From Flavimobilis sp052324925 (GTDB taxonomy: Bacteria; Actinomycetota; Actinomycetes; Actinomycetales; Cellulomonadaceae), in assembly GCA_052324925.1 (NCBI GenBank), contig JBQPRE010000001.1: 64,000 nucleotides of DNA. One strand, given 5' to 3'. Shown one piece after another: positions 26,892 to 35,874 of the stretch. A program made the position numbers and the translations under genes. The notes beneath the pieces were generated by a model, which saw nothing but the letters and a program-made list of their open reading frames with translations, did no database searches and was not told the DNA's origin. Position 1 is the stretch's first letter. Each line of letters opens with the position of its first letter.

Positions 26892-27028
26892 GTCCACCGG
26901 CCGTGCGCGCGGCGGGACGCAGCACCCTGCGGACGCCCGGCGGCGGTCGCGGCGGCCACGACGTTCGTCGCTGTCCGTTGTCGTGGACGACACATGCGGG
27001 CGGGGCACGTACCTGACACGATGAGGCT

Positions 27029-27517
27029 ATGAACGACGCCCTCCGCATCGGACCCGTCTCCCTCGAGCACGCAGGCGAGCTCCTCACGCTGCGGCGTGCT
27101 GCGTTCGTCACGGAGGCGCAGACGTACGACGATCCGTTCATCCCCCCGCTCACGCAGACCCTGAGCGAGCTGCGGGCCGACATCGAGGCGGCGGGCGTCA
27201 TCACGCTCGGTGCGTGGGACGGCACACGCCTCATCGGGTCGGTACGGATCGAGATTGAGGACGACAAGGCGACCCTCGGCCGGCTCGCGGTCGCCCCCGA
27301 CCGCCAGGGCGAGGGGATCGGCACGCAGATGATGCTCGCGGTCGCGCCGTTGCTGCCTGACGAGACGGAGGAGATCTGGGTGTTCACGGGCCGTGACTCC
27401 AAGCAGAACCTCGCGATGTACCAGAACCGGGGCTACGAGCACCAGTTCGACGAGACGGTCGGCGACCTCACGTACGCCTACCTGCGGCGCATCCTCGGGG
27501 AGGACGTCGAGGGCTGA
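27029..27517 (+). CDS. GNAT-family N-acetyltransferase
   Basis: A 162-residue acetyltransferase with the acetyl-CoA-binding motif A segment LAVAPDRQGEGIGTQMM (about 89-105) and the C-terminal YQNRGYEHQF motif typical of GNAT enzymes. The substrate is unknown. The ATG at 27029 is the first in-frame start, without a clear ribosome site. It is divergent from purU and lies upstream of the glyA riboswitch, from which it is separated by about 50 bases. No operon partner is evident. Confidence 0.85.
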   Translation: MNDALRIGPVSLEHAGELLTLRRAAFVTEAQTYDDPFIPPLTQTLSELRADIEAAGVITLGAWDGTRLIGSVRIEIEDDKATLGRLAVAPDRQGEGIGTQMMLAVAPLLPDETEEIWVFTGRDSKQNLAMYQNRGYEHQFDETVGDLTYAYLRRILGEDVEG

Positions 27518-27567
27518 GAGGCTCACCGTCGGGGAGCGGCCGCACGCGTGGCAGCCCTCGACCTTGC

Positions 27568-27662
27568 TAGGCTGTTCATCGTCGCGACTGGCGCATTCAG
27601 GTGGGTCACCACCGGGGAGCGACACCTTCTTCTCCGACTTCGGGTCGTTCGCCTGGGCCCCG
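27568..27662 (+). ncRNA. ZTP (pfl-motif) riboswitch upstream of glyA, with its -10 box
   Basis: TAGGCT (27568-27573) is the likely -10 box. The aptamer blocks follow: GACTGGCG (27586-27593), GTGGGTC leading into ACCACCGGGGAGC (27608-27620), a variable hairpin, and GCCTGGGC (27651-27658). This is the same class as the element before purH at 6325-6412 but with a different linker. ZTP build-up signals lack of 10-formyl-THF, and glyA makes the one-carbon unit that relieves it. The glyA ATG is about 90 bases downstream. Confidence 0.92.
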
Positions 27663-27750
27663 GTCACCGCACTGTCGTGCGCGTGCCCGCCCGGCACCCG
27701 CACAGACATGCATCTGACTGCACGTCCACCACGTCTGAAGGAGACAGCGA

Positions 27751-29031
27751 ATGAGCCAGCACGAGCCGGTCCTCGACCAAGGCCTCGCCGAGGTCGATCC
27801 GGAGATCGCCGCGGTCCTCGACGGTGAGCTCGCGCGTCAGCGCGGCACTCTCGAGATGATCGCGTCGGAGAACTTCGTCCCGCGGGCGGTCCTTGAGGCC
27901 CAGGGTTCGGTTCTCACGAACAAGTACGCCGAGGGCTACCCGGGTCGCCGCTACTACGGTGGCTGCGAGCAGGTCGACATCGCTGAAGAGCTCGCGATCT
28001 CGCGCGCCAAGTCGCTCTTCGGCGCCGAGCACGCGAACGTCCAGCCCCACTCGGGTGCGACCGCGAACGCTGCCGTCCTTCACGCGCTCATCAAGCCAGG
28101 CGACAAGATCATGGGCCTTGAGCTCGCCCACGGTGGTCACCTCACCCACGGCATGAAGATCAACTTCTCGGGCAAGCTCTACGAGGTTGCCGCGTACGGC
28201 GTCGACCCTGACACGATGCGCCTCGACATGGACAAGGTGCGCGAGCAGGCGCTCGCTGCCCGCCCCGACGTCATCATCGGTGGCTGGTCCGCCTACCCCC
28301 GTCACCTCGACTTCGAGGCCTTCCGGTCGATCGCTGACGAGGTGGGTGCGAAGCTCTGGGTCGACATGGCCCACTTCGCCGGTCTCGTCGCCGCGGGCCT
28401 GCACCCCAACCCGGTGCCGTACGCGGACGTCGTCTCCTCGACGGTCCACAAGACGATCGGTGGCCCCCGTTCGGGCTTCATCCTCTCGCGCGAGGAGTAC
28501 GCGAAGAAGATCGACTCGGCCGTCTTCCCGGGGCAGCAGGGTGGCCCGCTCATGCACGTCGTGGCCGCGAAGGCCGTCTCGTTCAAGATTGCTGCGTCCG
28601 AGGGGTTCAAGGAGCGCCAGGAGCGCGTGCTCGCCGGAGCGCGGATCATCGCTGAGCGCCTCACGGCCGCCGATGTGCGTGCGGCGGGTGTCGACGTGCT
28701 CACGGGCGGGACCGACGTCCACCTCGTGCTCGTCGACCTGCGCCACTCCGACCTCGACGGCCAGCAGGCTGAGGACCTCCTGCACTCGGTCGACATCACC
28801 GTCAACCGCAACGCCGTCCCGTTCGACCCGCGCCCCCCGCGCGTGACGTCGGGCTTGCGCATCGGCACGCCCGCGCTCGCGACGCGTGGCTTCGGCGACA
28901 CGGAGTTCGCCGAGGTTGCCGAGATCATCGCGACGGCTCTCAAGGGTGGTGCCGACATCGAGGCCCTGCGCGCTCGCGTGCAGAACCTCGCGGACGCCTT
29001 CCCGCTCTACCCCGACCTGCAGCAGTACTGA
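27751..29031 (+). CDS. glyA: serine hydroxymethyltransferase
   Basis: A 426-residue PLP enzyme that converts serine and THF to glycine and 5,10-methylene-THF, the main one-carbon source. The PLP lysine is K234 in STVHKTIGGPRSGF. ENFVPRAVLEAQGSVLTNKYAEGYPGRRYYGG-type N-terminal landmarks and WVDMAHFAGLVAAG are present. GAAGGAGA precedes the ATG. A ZTP riboswitch lies upstream. folD follows after a hairpin and probably receives read-through, so the two steps from serine to 10-formyl-THF are co-controlled. Confidence 0.97.
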   Translation: MSQHEPVLDQGLAEVDPEIAAVLDGELARQRGTLEMIASENFVPRAVLEAQGSVLTNKYAEGYPGRRYYGGCEQVDIAEELAISRAKSLFGAEHANVQPHSGATANAAVLHALIKPGDKIMGLELAHGGHLTHGMKINFSGKLYEVAAYGVDPDTMRLDMDKVREQALAARPDVIIGGWSAYPRHLDFEAFRSIADEVGAKLWVDMAHFAGLVAAGLHPNPVPYADVVSSTVHKTIGGPRSGFILSREEYAKKIDSAVFPGQQGGPLMHVVAAKAVSFKIAASEGFKERQERVLAGARIIAERLTAADVRAAGVDVLTGGTDVHLVLVDLRHSDLDGQQAEDLLHSVDITVNRNAVPFDPRPPRVTSGLRIGTPALATRGFGDTEFAEVAEIIATALKGGADIEALRARVQNLADAFPLYPDLQQY

Positions 29032-29040
29032 CACGCGTGT

Positions 29041-29070
29041 CCGCCCGGCCGGGTTGTCCCGGCCGGGCGG
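29041..29070 (+). terminator. intercistronic hairpin between glyA and folD
   Basis: A 13-bp perfect stem (29041-29053 with 29058-29070) and a 4-base loop fill most of the 59-base gap. Because folD has no evident promoter of its own behind it, this may be a partial terminator or an mRNA-stability element that lowers folD expression relative to glyA. Confidence 0.65.
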
Positions 29071-29090
29071 ACGTGCGCGGGAGGAGACAC

Positions 29091-29972
29091 ATGACCGCAC
29101 AGATTCTCGACGGGAAGGCCACGGCGGCCGCCCTCAAGGCTGAGCTTGCCGAGCGGGTCGCGGCACTGACCGCGCAGGGTGTGACGCCCGGCCTCGGGAC
29201 CGTCCTCGTCGGCGAGGACCCTGGTTCGAAGGCGTACGTCGCGGGCAAGCACCGTGACTGCGCCGAGGTCGGGATCGCGTCGATCCGCGTGGACCTTCCG
29301 GCCGACGCCACCCAGGCTGACGTCGAGGCCGCGATCGAGCGGCTCAACGCTGACCCGGCGTGCACGGGCTACATCGTCCAGCTGCCGCTCCCGCGCGGCA
29401 TCGACACCCATCGTGTGCTCGAGCTCATCGACCCGGACAAGGACGCCGACGGCCTCCACCCGACAAACCTGGGGCGACTCGTCCTGCGTGTGAGCGGCGC
29501 GATCGACTCACCGCTGCCGTGCACCCCCGCAGGCATCCTCGAGCTCGTGGGGCGGTACGGGATCGACCTCGCGGGCAAGGACATCGTCGTGCTCGGTCGT
29601 GGCACGACCGTGGGGCGTTCGATCGGGCTCCTGCTCACCCGCAAGGAGGTCAACGCGACCGTGACGCTCACGCACACCGGGACGGTCGACGTCGCCGCGC
29701 ACCTGCGGCGCGCGGACGTCATCGTGGCCGCGGCGGGGGTCGCGCACGTCGTGCGGGCCGAGGACGTCAAGCCGGGCGCGATCGTCATCGACGTCGGTGT
29801 GAGCCGTGTCGAGAATCCCGAGACGGGCAAGGCCACGCTCCTGGGCGACGTCGACCCCGCCGTCGCCGAGGTGGCGTCGTGGATCTCGCCCAACCCGGGC
29901 GGGGTCGGCCCCATGACGCGGGCGATGCTCCTCGCGAACGTCGTCGACACGGCGGAGCGCGCCGCACGCTGA
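29091..29972 (+). CDS. folD: methylene-THF dehydrogenase / methenyl-THF cyclohydrolase
   Basis: A 293-residue bifunctional enzyme turning 5,10-methylene-THF into 10-formyl-THF with NADP+. Landmarks are VGEDPGSKAYVAGKHRDCAE with the catalytic Lys, GYIVQLPLPRGID, and the cofactor-binding VVLGRGTTVGRSIGLLL. The C-terminal NPGGVGPMTRAML is also conserved. The ATG at 29091 follows GGGAGGAG. It lies downstream of glyA in the riboswitch-controlled unit and supplies the cofactor for purN and purH. Confidence 0.96.
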   Translation: MTAQILDGKATAAALKAELAERVAALTAQGVTPGLGTVLVGEDPGSKAYVAGKHRDCAEVGIASIRVDLPADATQADVEAAIERLNADPACTGYIVQLPLPRGIDTHRVLELIDPDKDADGLHPTNLGRLVLRVSGAIDSPLPCTPAGILELVGRYGIDLAGKDIVVLGRGTTVGRSIGLLLTRKEVNATVTLTHTGTVDVAAHLRRADVIVAAAGVAHVVRAEDVKPGAIVIDVGVSRVENPETGKATLLGDVDPAVAEVASWISPNPGGVGPMTRAMLLANVVDTAERAAR

Positions 29973-30368
29973 GCGGCACGCACCCTGCGGTCTTTTGAGC
30001 GCTGCGCGCACGGGGACGTTCCACGCCGCGAGATCACCGGCCGCATGCCGGGATGCGCGCGGGGCCGCCGAGGCCTCTCACCCGCCGCTCACCCCGGTGC
30101 CCCTGGACGACGTGCGCTCGGCAGGCGCCGGGCGCGGGATTGCCCCGTCGATGCTCGACGCGCGCTCCCGACCAGCCCCGACGCCGGGCAAGCCGACACC
30201 GGCGCGCACGGCCGCGTTCATCTGGTGACCCCACGTCAGACACCTCCCCGGGGTGTCCTTGGACAGTCCTAGGCGCCGTGAGCGGTGGCGACAGGCGGAG
30301 AACGGGCTGAGCCTGTCCCCACCGTCGACCAGCACGTGCAACGGCGCACGTGCGAGATTGGGGTTTCC
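29973..30368 (+). other. 396-base intergenic region before the nuclease/nucleotidase gene
   Basis: No convincing gene is present. Short open frames here have no ribosome site and no recognisable product. The only structured element noticed is TGTCC-tt-GGACA (30254-30265), an inverted repeat about 105 bases before the next start, which could be an operator. No strong terminator for folD was found. The promoter of the large secreted enzyme must lie here, but no clear -35/-10 pair is visible. Confidence 0.5.
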
Positions 30369-33300
30369 ATGCGCAAGAGCTCGGTGCAGGCACGCGTCGT
30401 CGCGACGCTCGCCAGCGCCTCGATGATCGGGGCCGTCGGCCTCGTGACAGCGGGAACGGCCTCAGCTGCCGTCTCGCCCGAGGCGTCCGTCGTCATCAAC
30501 GAGGTCTACGGAGGGGGTGGTAACAGCGGATCGTTCTGGATGAGCGACTTCGTCGAGCTCTACAACCCCTCTGACGCACCTCAGTCGCTCGACGGCTGGA
30601 GCATCCAGTACGCGTCGGCCGGCGGGAGCTCGTGGGCTGCCACGCCCCTTGCCGGGGCGATCCCCGCGAAGGGCCACTTCCTCGTCAAGCAGGCCGACGG
30701 CGCGGGGGGTAGCGCTGCGCTCCCGACACCGGATGTGGGCGGGACGACCGCGATGGCGGGCGCTGCGGGCAAGATTGCGCTCGTCAGCACGACGACGGCA
30801 CTGACCTGCGGCACCTCGTGCACTGCGGCGGCCGAGGTCGTCGACTTCGTCGGCACCGGGAGCGCGAACGACTTCGCGCAGAGCGCCGCGCCGGCGACGT
30901 CGAACAGCACGTCGGTGAGCCGGACTGACGGTGTCAACACCGCCAACAACGGCGCTGACTTCACCGCGGGTGAGCCCTCCCCGACGAATGCACTCGGTGA
31001 GACAGAGGCGCCGGGCGAGCCGGACCCAGAGCCGACCGACGAGCCGACCGACGAGCCGACCGACGAGCCGACCGACGAGCCGACGACGACCGACCCCACG
31101 ACGCGGACGATCGCCGAGATCCAGGGCTCGGGCGCACAGACCCCGCTTGCCGGTGAGATCGTGCGCACGACGGGCGTCGTCACGGCCGCGTACCCGACCG
31201 GCGGCTACCGCGGGATCGTCATCCAGACGCCCGGCACGGACACGACGCCGGACGCCTCGGACGCGATCTTCGTCTACCACGCGGGCAGCGCGATCACCGT
31301 CGAGATCGGCGACCACGTCACCGTGACCGGAACGGCCGGCGAGTTCTCAGGCCTCACTCAGCTGAGCGGCCCCGGCCTCGAGATCACCGCGACCCGTGAG
31401 GGTGAGGGCGCAGCCGTTCCGCTCGAGATCGCCTGGCCCACGACCGACGCGGCGCGCGAAGCGATCGAATCGATGCTCATCGCGCCTCAGGGTGACATGA
31501 CCGTCTCGAACACGTACTCGACGAACCAGTACGGCGAGGTGGGCCTCGCTGCCGGCACGACGCCCCTGCGCCAGCCGACCGATGCCGCTCGCCCTGGCTC
31601 TGCAGGGGCTGCCGAGACAGCTGAGGACAACGCCGCACGCGGCGTCATCCTCGACGACGGCGCCTCGACGAACTTCCTCAGCTCCGCCAACCGCGGGCTC
31701 ACGCCCCCGTACGTCTCGCTCAGCGAACCCGTCCGTGTCGGCGCAGCCGTGACGTTCGACAGCCCGCTCGTCGTCGACTACCGCAACAACGCGTGGAAGC
31801 TCAACCCCACGACGCAGGTGACGCCCGGAAGCGAGACCGCCTCGTTCGAGAACACCCGCACCGCTGCCCCCGCAGCGGCGCAGCTCGGCAACGGCGACCT
31901 CACCGTGGCGTCCTTCAACGTCCTCAACTACTTCACGACGCTCGGCGCGGACGTCGCCGGCTGCGTGCCGTACGAGGACCGGGAGGGCAACGGCATCACG
32001 GTCCGCGAGTGCCCGGGTGACGGCCCGCGTGGCGCGTGGAACCAGGCAAGCCTCGAGCGTCAGCAGGACAAGATCGTCGCAGCCATCACTGCGGTTGACG
32101 CGAGCGTCGTCGGCCTCATGGAGATCGAGAACTCCGTCAAGCTCGGGGCGCCGGTCGACGAGGCGGTCGGGACGCTCGTCGCCGCGCTCAACGCGCGGGC
32201 AGGCAGCGACCGCTGGGACTACGTGCGCTCGTCCGCCGACCTGCCGCCCGTCAGCGAGCAGGACGTCATCACCAACGCAGTCATCTACCAGACCGGCCAG
32301 GTGACGCCCGTGGGCGCCTCGGTCGCGCTCGGAGACAGCTCGGGCTCGGGCGAGCCGTTCGTCAACGCGCGTGAGCCGATCGGCCAGGCGTTCGCCCCCG
32401 CCGAGGGTGGCGAGCCCTTCCTCGTCGTCGTCAACCACTTCAAGTCCAAGGGCTCGGCAGGACCGCTGCCCGGCGACGCCGACAGCAACGACGGGCAGGG
32501 TTCGTCGAACGCGTCACGCGTCGCTCAGGCGACCGCGCTCGCGGCCTGGGTCCCGACGGTCCTCGCCGACCTCGCCGCAGACGGCCACGACGTCGCAGAC
32601 GTCGCGCTCGTCGGCGACTTCAACTCCTACGCCCAGGAGGACCCGATGCAGGTCCTCTACGACGCGGGCTACACCGACGCGCAGACGAAGAACCCGGCGA
32701 CGGAGCACTCGTACTCCTACCAGGGGCTGTCGGGCTCGCTCGACCACGTGCTGCTCAACGCCTCGTTCCTCGAGCGCACGACCGGTGCCGATATCTGGAA
32801 CATCAACGCTCCGGAGTCGATCGCCCTTGAGTACTCGCGCTACAACAACCACGGCACGCTCTTCTACGACGTCAGCGCCTACCGGTCCTCCGACCATGAC
32901 CCCGTCATCGCCGCGTTCGCGTCGAACGATGCGCCGCCGACGAGCGTGAACCTCCGGCTGCTCAACATCAACGACTTCCATGGCCGCATCGACGCGAACA
33001 CGGTGAAGTTTGCGGGCACGATCGAGCAGCTGCGCAAGGAGGCGGACGAGTCCGTGTTCCTGTCCGCAGGCGACAACATCGGCGCCTCCCTCTTCGCGTC
33101 CGCGTTCGCGGACGACGCTCCGACGCTCGAGGTGCTCGATGCTCTTGGCCTCGCGGCCTCGGCCGTCGGCAACCACGAGTTCGACAAGGGCGCGGACGAC
33201 CTCACGGGTCGCGTCGACGCCGCGGCGGACTTCCCGTACCTGGGTGCGAACGTCTATGCGAAGGGGACGACGACACCGGTTCTCGACGAGTACGCGCTCG

Positions 33301-35714
33301 TCGAGCGCGGGGGTCTGACGATCGGTGTCATCGGTGCCGTGACGGAAGAGGTCCCGACGCTCGTCACGCCCACGGGCGTCGCCGACCTCGAGTTCGGTGA
33401 TCCGGTCGAGGCGGTCAACCGTGTGGCCGCGGCACTGTCCGACGGCAACCCGGACAACGGCGAGGCTGATGTCCTCGTGGCCGAGTACCACGAGGGTGCG
33501 TCGGCAGGGGACTCTGAGGGGACGACGCTTGAGGCTGAGCTGGCCAAGGGCGGGGCGTTCGCAGCGATCGTCACGGACACGTCCCCGCTGGTCGACGTCG
33601 TCTTCACGGGCCACACGCACAAGCAGTACGCGTGGCTCGCGCCGGTGACGGGCGGCGGTGAGCGTCCGATCGTCCAGACCGGTAACTACGGCGAGCACAT
33701 CGGCGTGGTCGACCTCACGATCGACGTCGCCTCGGGTGACGTGAGTGACGCATCCGCGAAGAACGTGGCGCGCACGACGACGGGTGACGCCGAGCTGGTC
33801 GCGGAGTTCCCGCGGGTGGCCGAGGTCAAGACGATCGTCGACGCGGCGCTCGCCGCGGCGGCCGAGGTCGGCAAGCAGCCCGTCGGGTCGGTGACCGCAG
33901 ACATCACGACTGCGTTCGTCGGAGGCGCGTACGGCGACGACGGCTACGCGGGTGGCACGCGTGACAACCGTGGCGCGGAGTCGACCCTCGGCAACCTCGT
34001 CGCCAATGCGCTGCGTGACACGCTGGGCAACCACCAGGCGGGCGCCGACATCGGCGTCGTCAACCCGGGCGGCCTGCGCAACGAGCTCTTGTTTGCGAAG
34101 AGTGGGGACGAGGCGACCGATGGCGTCGTCACGTACGCCGAGGCCAACGCGGTGCTGCCGTTCGTCAACAACCTCTGGTCGACGACGCTCACGGGCGCGC
34201 AGCTCAAGACGATGCTCGAGCAGCAGTGGCAGACGAACGCGGACGGGACGATCCCGTCGCGCGCCTATCTGCAGCTGGGACTGTCCGACAACGTCTCGTA
34301 CACGTTCGACTCGACGCGTGACCTCGGTGATCGGATCACGTCGATCACGGTCGACGGCGCGCTGGTGGCGGCGTCGGACTCGTTCCGCGTCGGGACGTTC
34401 TCGTACCTCGCGACCGGTGGCGACAACTTCCGGATCTTCACGCAGGGCACGGGCACGGTCGACTCGGGGCTCATCGACCGTGACGCGTGGATCGCCTACC
34501 TCGGGTCGCACCCGGCGCTCACACCGTCGTTCGCTGAGCGCGCGGTCGAGGTCGTGGGTGCTCCCACGACGGTCGAGACGGGGGCGGCGCTGTCGTTCGG
34601 CGTCGCTGGGCTGGACCTCACGAGTCTCGGCTCGCCGCGCAACACGTCGCTCACGGCGACGTTCCACGGGGGCACGCTCCCCGAGGCGGGCATCGCGCTC
34701 GGCACCCTCACGGTGTCCGAGGGTGCGGCGACCGTGAGCGGCACGGTCCCGGCTGAGGCCGCGGGTGCGACGACGTTGCGCCTCACTGTCGCGCCGTCGG
34801 GCACGGTCGTCGTGATCCCGCTCGTCGTGACGGCGCCGGTCGTCGTCGATCCGGAGACGACGCGCACGACCTTGGCCGTGACGGGGGACCGCATCGAGGG
34901 GCGCACGCTCACCCTCGTGGCGAAGGTCGCCCCCGCGGATGCTGCGGGTGTCGTCGAGTTCCGTGACGGACGCACCGTGCTCGGGCGTGCGACCGTGACG
35001 ACGGGCAGTGCGACGTTGTCGACGTCGAGCCTCGAGCGCGGTGTCCACCGTCTCTCGGCACGGTTCGTCCCGTCCGACGAGACCGCGTACGAGGCCTCGA
35101 GGTCGGCGACGAGCATCGTGACGATCGCGGCGCGGCCGACGCCCCCTGAGACGAAGTCGCCCGTGGTGGTGCGGATGAAGGTCGCTCCCGCGCGCGTCAC
35201 GTACGGGAAGGCGGCGAAGGTCACCGTGACCGTCACCGGCAGGACGTCTGCGCCGCAGGGTGTTGTCGGCATCTACGACGGCACCCGACGCGTGGCGCTC
35301 GGCACGCTCACGGTGTCGGGACGCACGGGCAAGGTGACGGTTGCGCTGCCGCGGACGCTTGCGGCGGGCACGCACCAGCTGTGGGCGCGGTATTCGGGCA
35401 CGTCGACGACGCACGCGGGCACGTCGAAGATCACGACGCTCAAGGTCGTCAAGGCGCGGGCGAAGGTCAAGGCGTCGGTCTCGCGTGACGGGCGCACCGT
35501 CCGGGTGTCCGTGACGGCCAAGGGCTACGTCCCGACGGGTGTGGTCTCGGTGCGCATGGACCGGGGCCGGACGACGACGGTCGTCCTGCGCCGGGGCGAG
35601 GCGACGATCCGGGTCGCTCAGCCTCGTCGGGGCCTTCACGTCTACACCGTGAAGTACTCGGGTTCTGCCGGGACGCAGAGCTCGACCGTCAAGGTGATGC
35701 GCGTCGTGCGCTGA
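30369..35714 (+). CDS. secreted ExeM/NucH-like nuclease fused to 5'-nucleotidase, with lamin-tail and Ig-like domains
   Basis: A 1781-residue exported enzyme. Signal peptide to about residue 34; lamin-tail domain (about 38-160, beginning VVINEVYGGGG); Asp/Glu/Pro-rich linker (about 221-241); OB-fold-like domain (about 246-375); endonuclease/exonuclease/phosphatase nuclease (about 507-856) with VASFNVLNYF, LVGDFNSYAQEDP, GLSGSLDHVLLN and RSSDHDPVIA; then a UshA-like 5'-nucleotidase (about 860-1395) with metal motifs NINDFHGRID, SAGDNIG, VGNHEFDKG and FTGHTHKQY plus the C-terminal substrate domain around VNPGGLRNEL and TGGDNFRIF. Ig-like repeats fill about 1496-1781. Both steps, degrading nucleic acid and removing phosphate from the products, would occur outside the cell. 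No LPXTG is seen. The ATG at 30369 immediately precedes the signal peptide; an upstream in-frame start would bury it. Confidence 0.9.
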   Translation: MRKSSVQARVVATLASASMIGAVGLVTAGTASAAVSPEASVVINEVYGGGGNSGSFWMSDFVELYNPSDAPQSLDGWSIQYASAGGSSWAATPLAGAIPAKGHFLVKQADGAGGSAALPTPDVGGTTAMAGAAGKIALVSTTTALTCGTSCTAAAEVVDFVGTGSANDFAQSAAPATSNSTSVSRTDGVNTANNGADFTAGEPSPTNALGETEAPGEPDPEPTDEPTDEPTDEPTDEPTTTDPTTRTIAEIQGSGAQTPLAGEIVRTTGVVTAAYPTGGYRGIVIQTPGTDTTPDASDAIFVYHAGSAITVEIGDHVTVTGTAGEFSGLTQLSGPGLEITATREGEGAAVPLEIAWPTTDAAREAIESMLIAPQGDMTVSNTYSTNQYGEVGLAAGTTPLRQPTDAARPGSAGAAETAEDNAARGVILDDGASTNFLSSANRGLTPPYVSLSEPVRVGAAVTFDSPLVVDYRNNAWKLNPTTQVTPGSETASFENTRTAAPAAAQLGNGDLTVASFNVLNYFTTLGADVAGCVPYEDREGNGITVRECPGDGPRGAWNQASLERQQDKIVAAITAVDASVVGLMEIENSVKLGAPVDEAVGTLVAALNARAGSDRWDYVRSSADLPPVSEQDVITNAVIYQTGQVTPVGASVALGDSSGSGEPFVNAREPIGQAFAPAEGGEPFLVVVNHFKSKGSAGPLPGDADSNDGQGSSNASRVAQATALAAWVPTVLADLAADGHDVADVALVGDFNSYAQEDPMQVLYDAGYTDAQTKNPATEHSYSYQGLSGSLDHVLLNASFLERTTGADIWNINAPESIALEYSRYNNHGTLFYDVSAYRSSDHDPVIAAFASNDAPPTSVNLRLLNINDFHGRIDANTVKFAGTIEQLRKEADESVFLSAGDNIGASLFASAFADDAPTLEVLDALGLAASAVGNHEFDKGADDLTGRVDAAADFPYLGANVYAKGTTTPVLDEYALVERGGLTIGVIGAVTEEVPTLVTPTGVADLEFGDPVEAVNRVAAALSDGNPDNGEADVLVAEYHEGASAGDSEGTTLEAELAKGGAFAAIVTDTSPLVDVVFTGHTHKQYAWLAPVTGGGERPIVQTGNYGEHIGVVDLTIDVASGDVSDASAKNVARTTTGDAELVAEFPRVAEVKTIVDAALAAAAEVGKQPVGSVTADITTAFVGGAYGDDGYAGGTRDNRGAESTLGNLVANALRDTLGNHQAGADIGVVNPGGLRNELLFAKSGDEATDGVVTYAEANAVLPFVNNLWSTTLTGAQLKTMLEQQWQTNADGTIPSRAYLQLGLSDNVSYTFDSTRDLGDRITSITVDGALVAASDSFRVGTFSYLATGGDNFRIFTQGTGTVDSGLIDRDAWIAYLGSHPALTPSFAERAVEVVGAPTTVETGAALSFGVAGLDLTSLGSPRNTSLTATFHGGTLPEAGIALGTLTVSEGAATVSGTVPAEAAGATTLRLTVAPSGTVVVIPLVVTAPVVVDPETTRTTLAVTGDRIEGRTLTLVAKVAPADAAGVVEFRDGRTVLGRATVTTGSATLSTSSLERGVHRLSARFVPSDETAYEASRSATSIVTIAARPTPPETKSPVVVRMKVAPARVTYGKAAKVTVTVTGRTSAPQGVVGIYDGTRRVALGTLTVSGRTGKVTVALPRTLAAGTHQLWARYSGTSTTHAGTSKITTLKVVKARAKVKASVSRDGRTVRVSVTAKGYVPTGVVSVRMDRGRTTTVVLRRGEATIRVAQPRRGLHVYTVKYSGSAGTQSSTVKVMRVVR
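31029..31076 (+). repeat. 12-bp tandem repeat in the nuclease/nucleotidase linker
   Basis: Four perfect copies of GAGCCGACCGAC, followed by a diverged fifth unit, encode an Asp-Glu-Pro-Thr spacer. Copy number can change by slippage without shifting frame. Confidence 0.9.
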
Positions 35715-35725
35715 CCTGCCCTCCG

Positions 35726-35761
35726 CAGCGGTGCCGTGCGCGTGAGCGCGCGGCACCGCTG
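35726..35761 (+). terminator. terminator after the nuclease/nucleotidase gene
   Basis: CAGCGGTGCCG (35726-35736) pairs with 35751-35761, with further GC pairing inside the loop, 12 bases after the stop codon. Confidence 0.75.
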
Positions 35762-35874
35762 TCGTCCCCCCTTGTGTCCGACGCTCTGCTCCCCGTACCG
35801 GATGTCTGAGGCATGGGGGAGGATGGATCGCCGGGCACCCCCGGACTCGCCCCCACGCACTCGCAGGAGCTCAC

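Noticed and set aside
29995..30228. Small open frames in the gap after folD
   Set aside because: No ribosome site, no -10 box at the start codon and no recognisable product; overlapping frames on both strands look alike.
32514..35756. A 1080-codon antisense open frame opposite the nuclease/nucleotidase gene
   Set aside because: Composition is that of a frame shadow (Arg, Asp, Val-rich, no motif), while the plus strand carries complete catalytic motifs.
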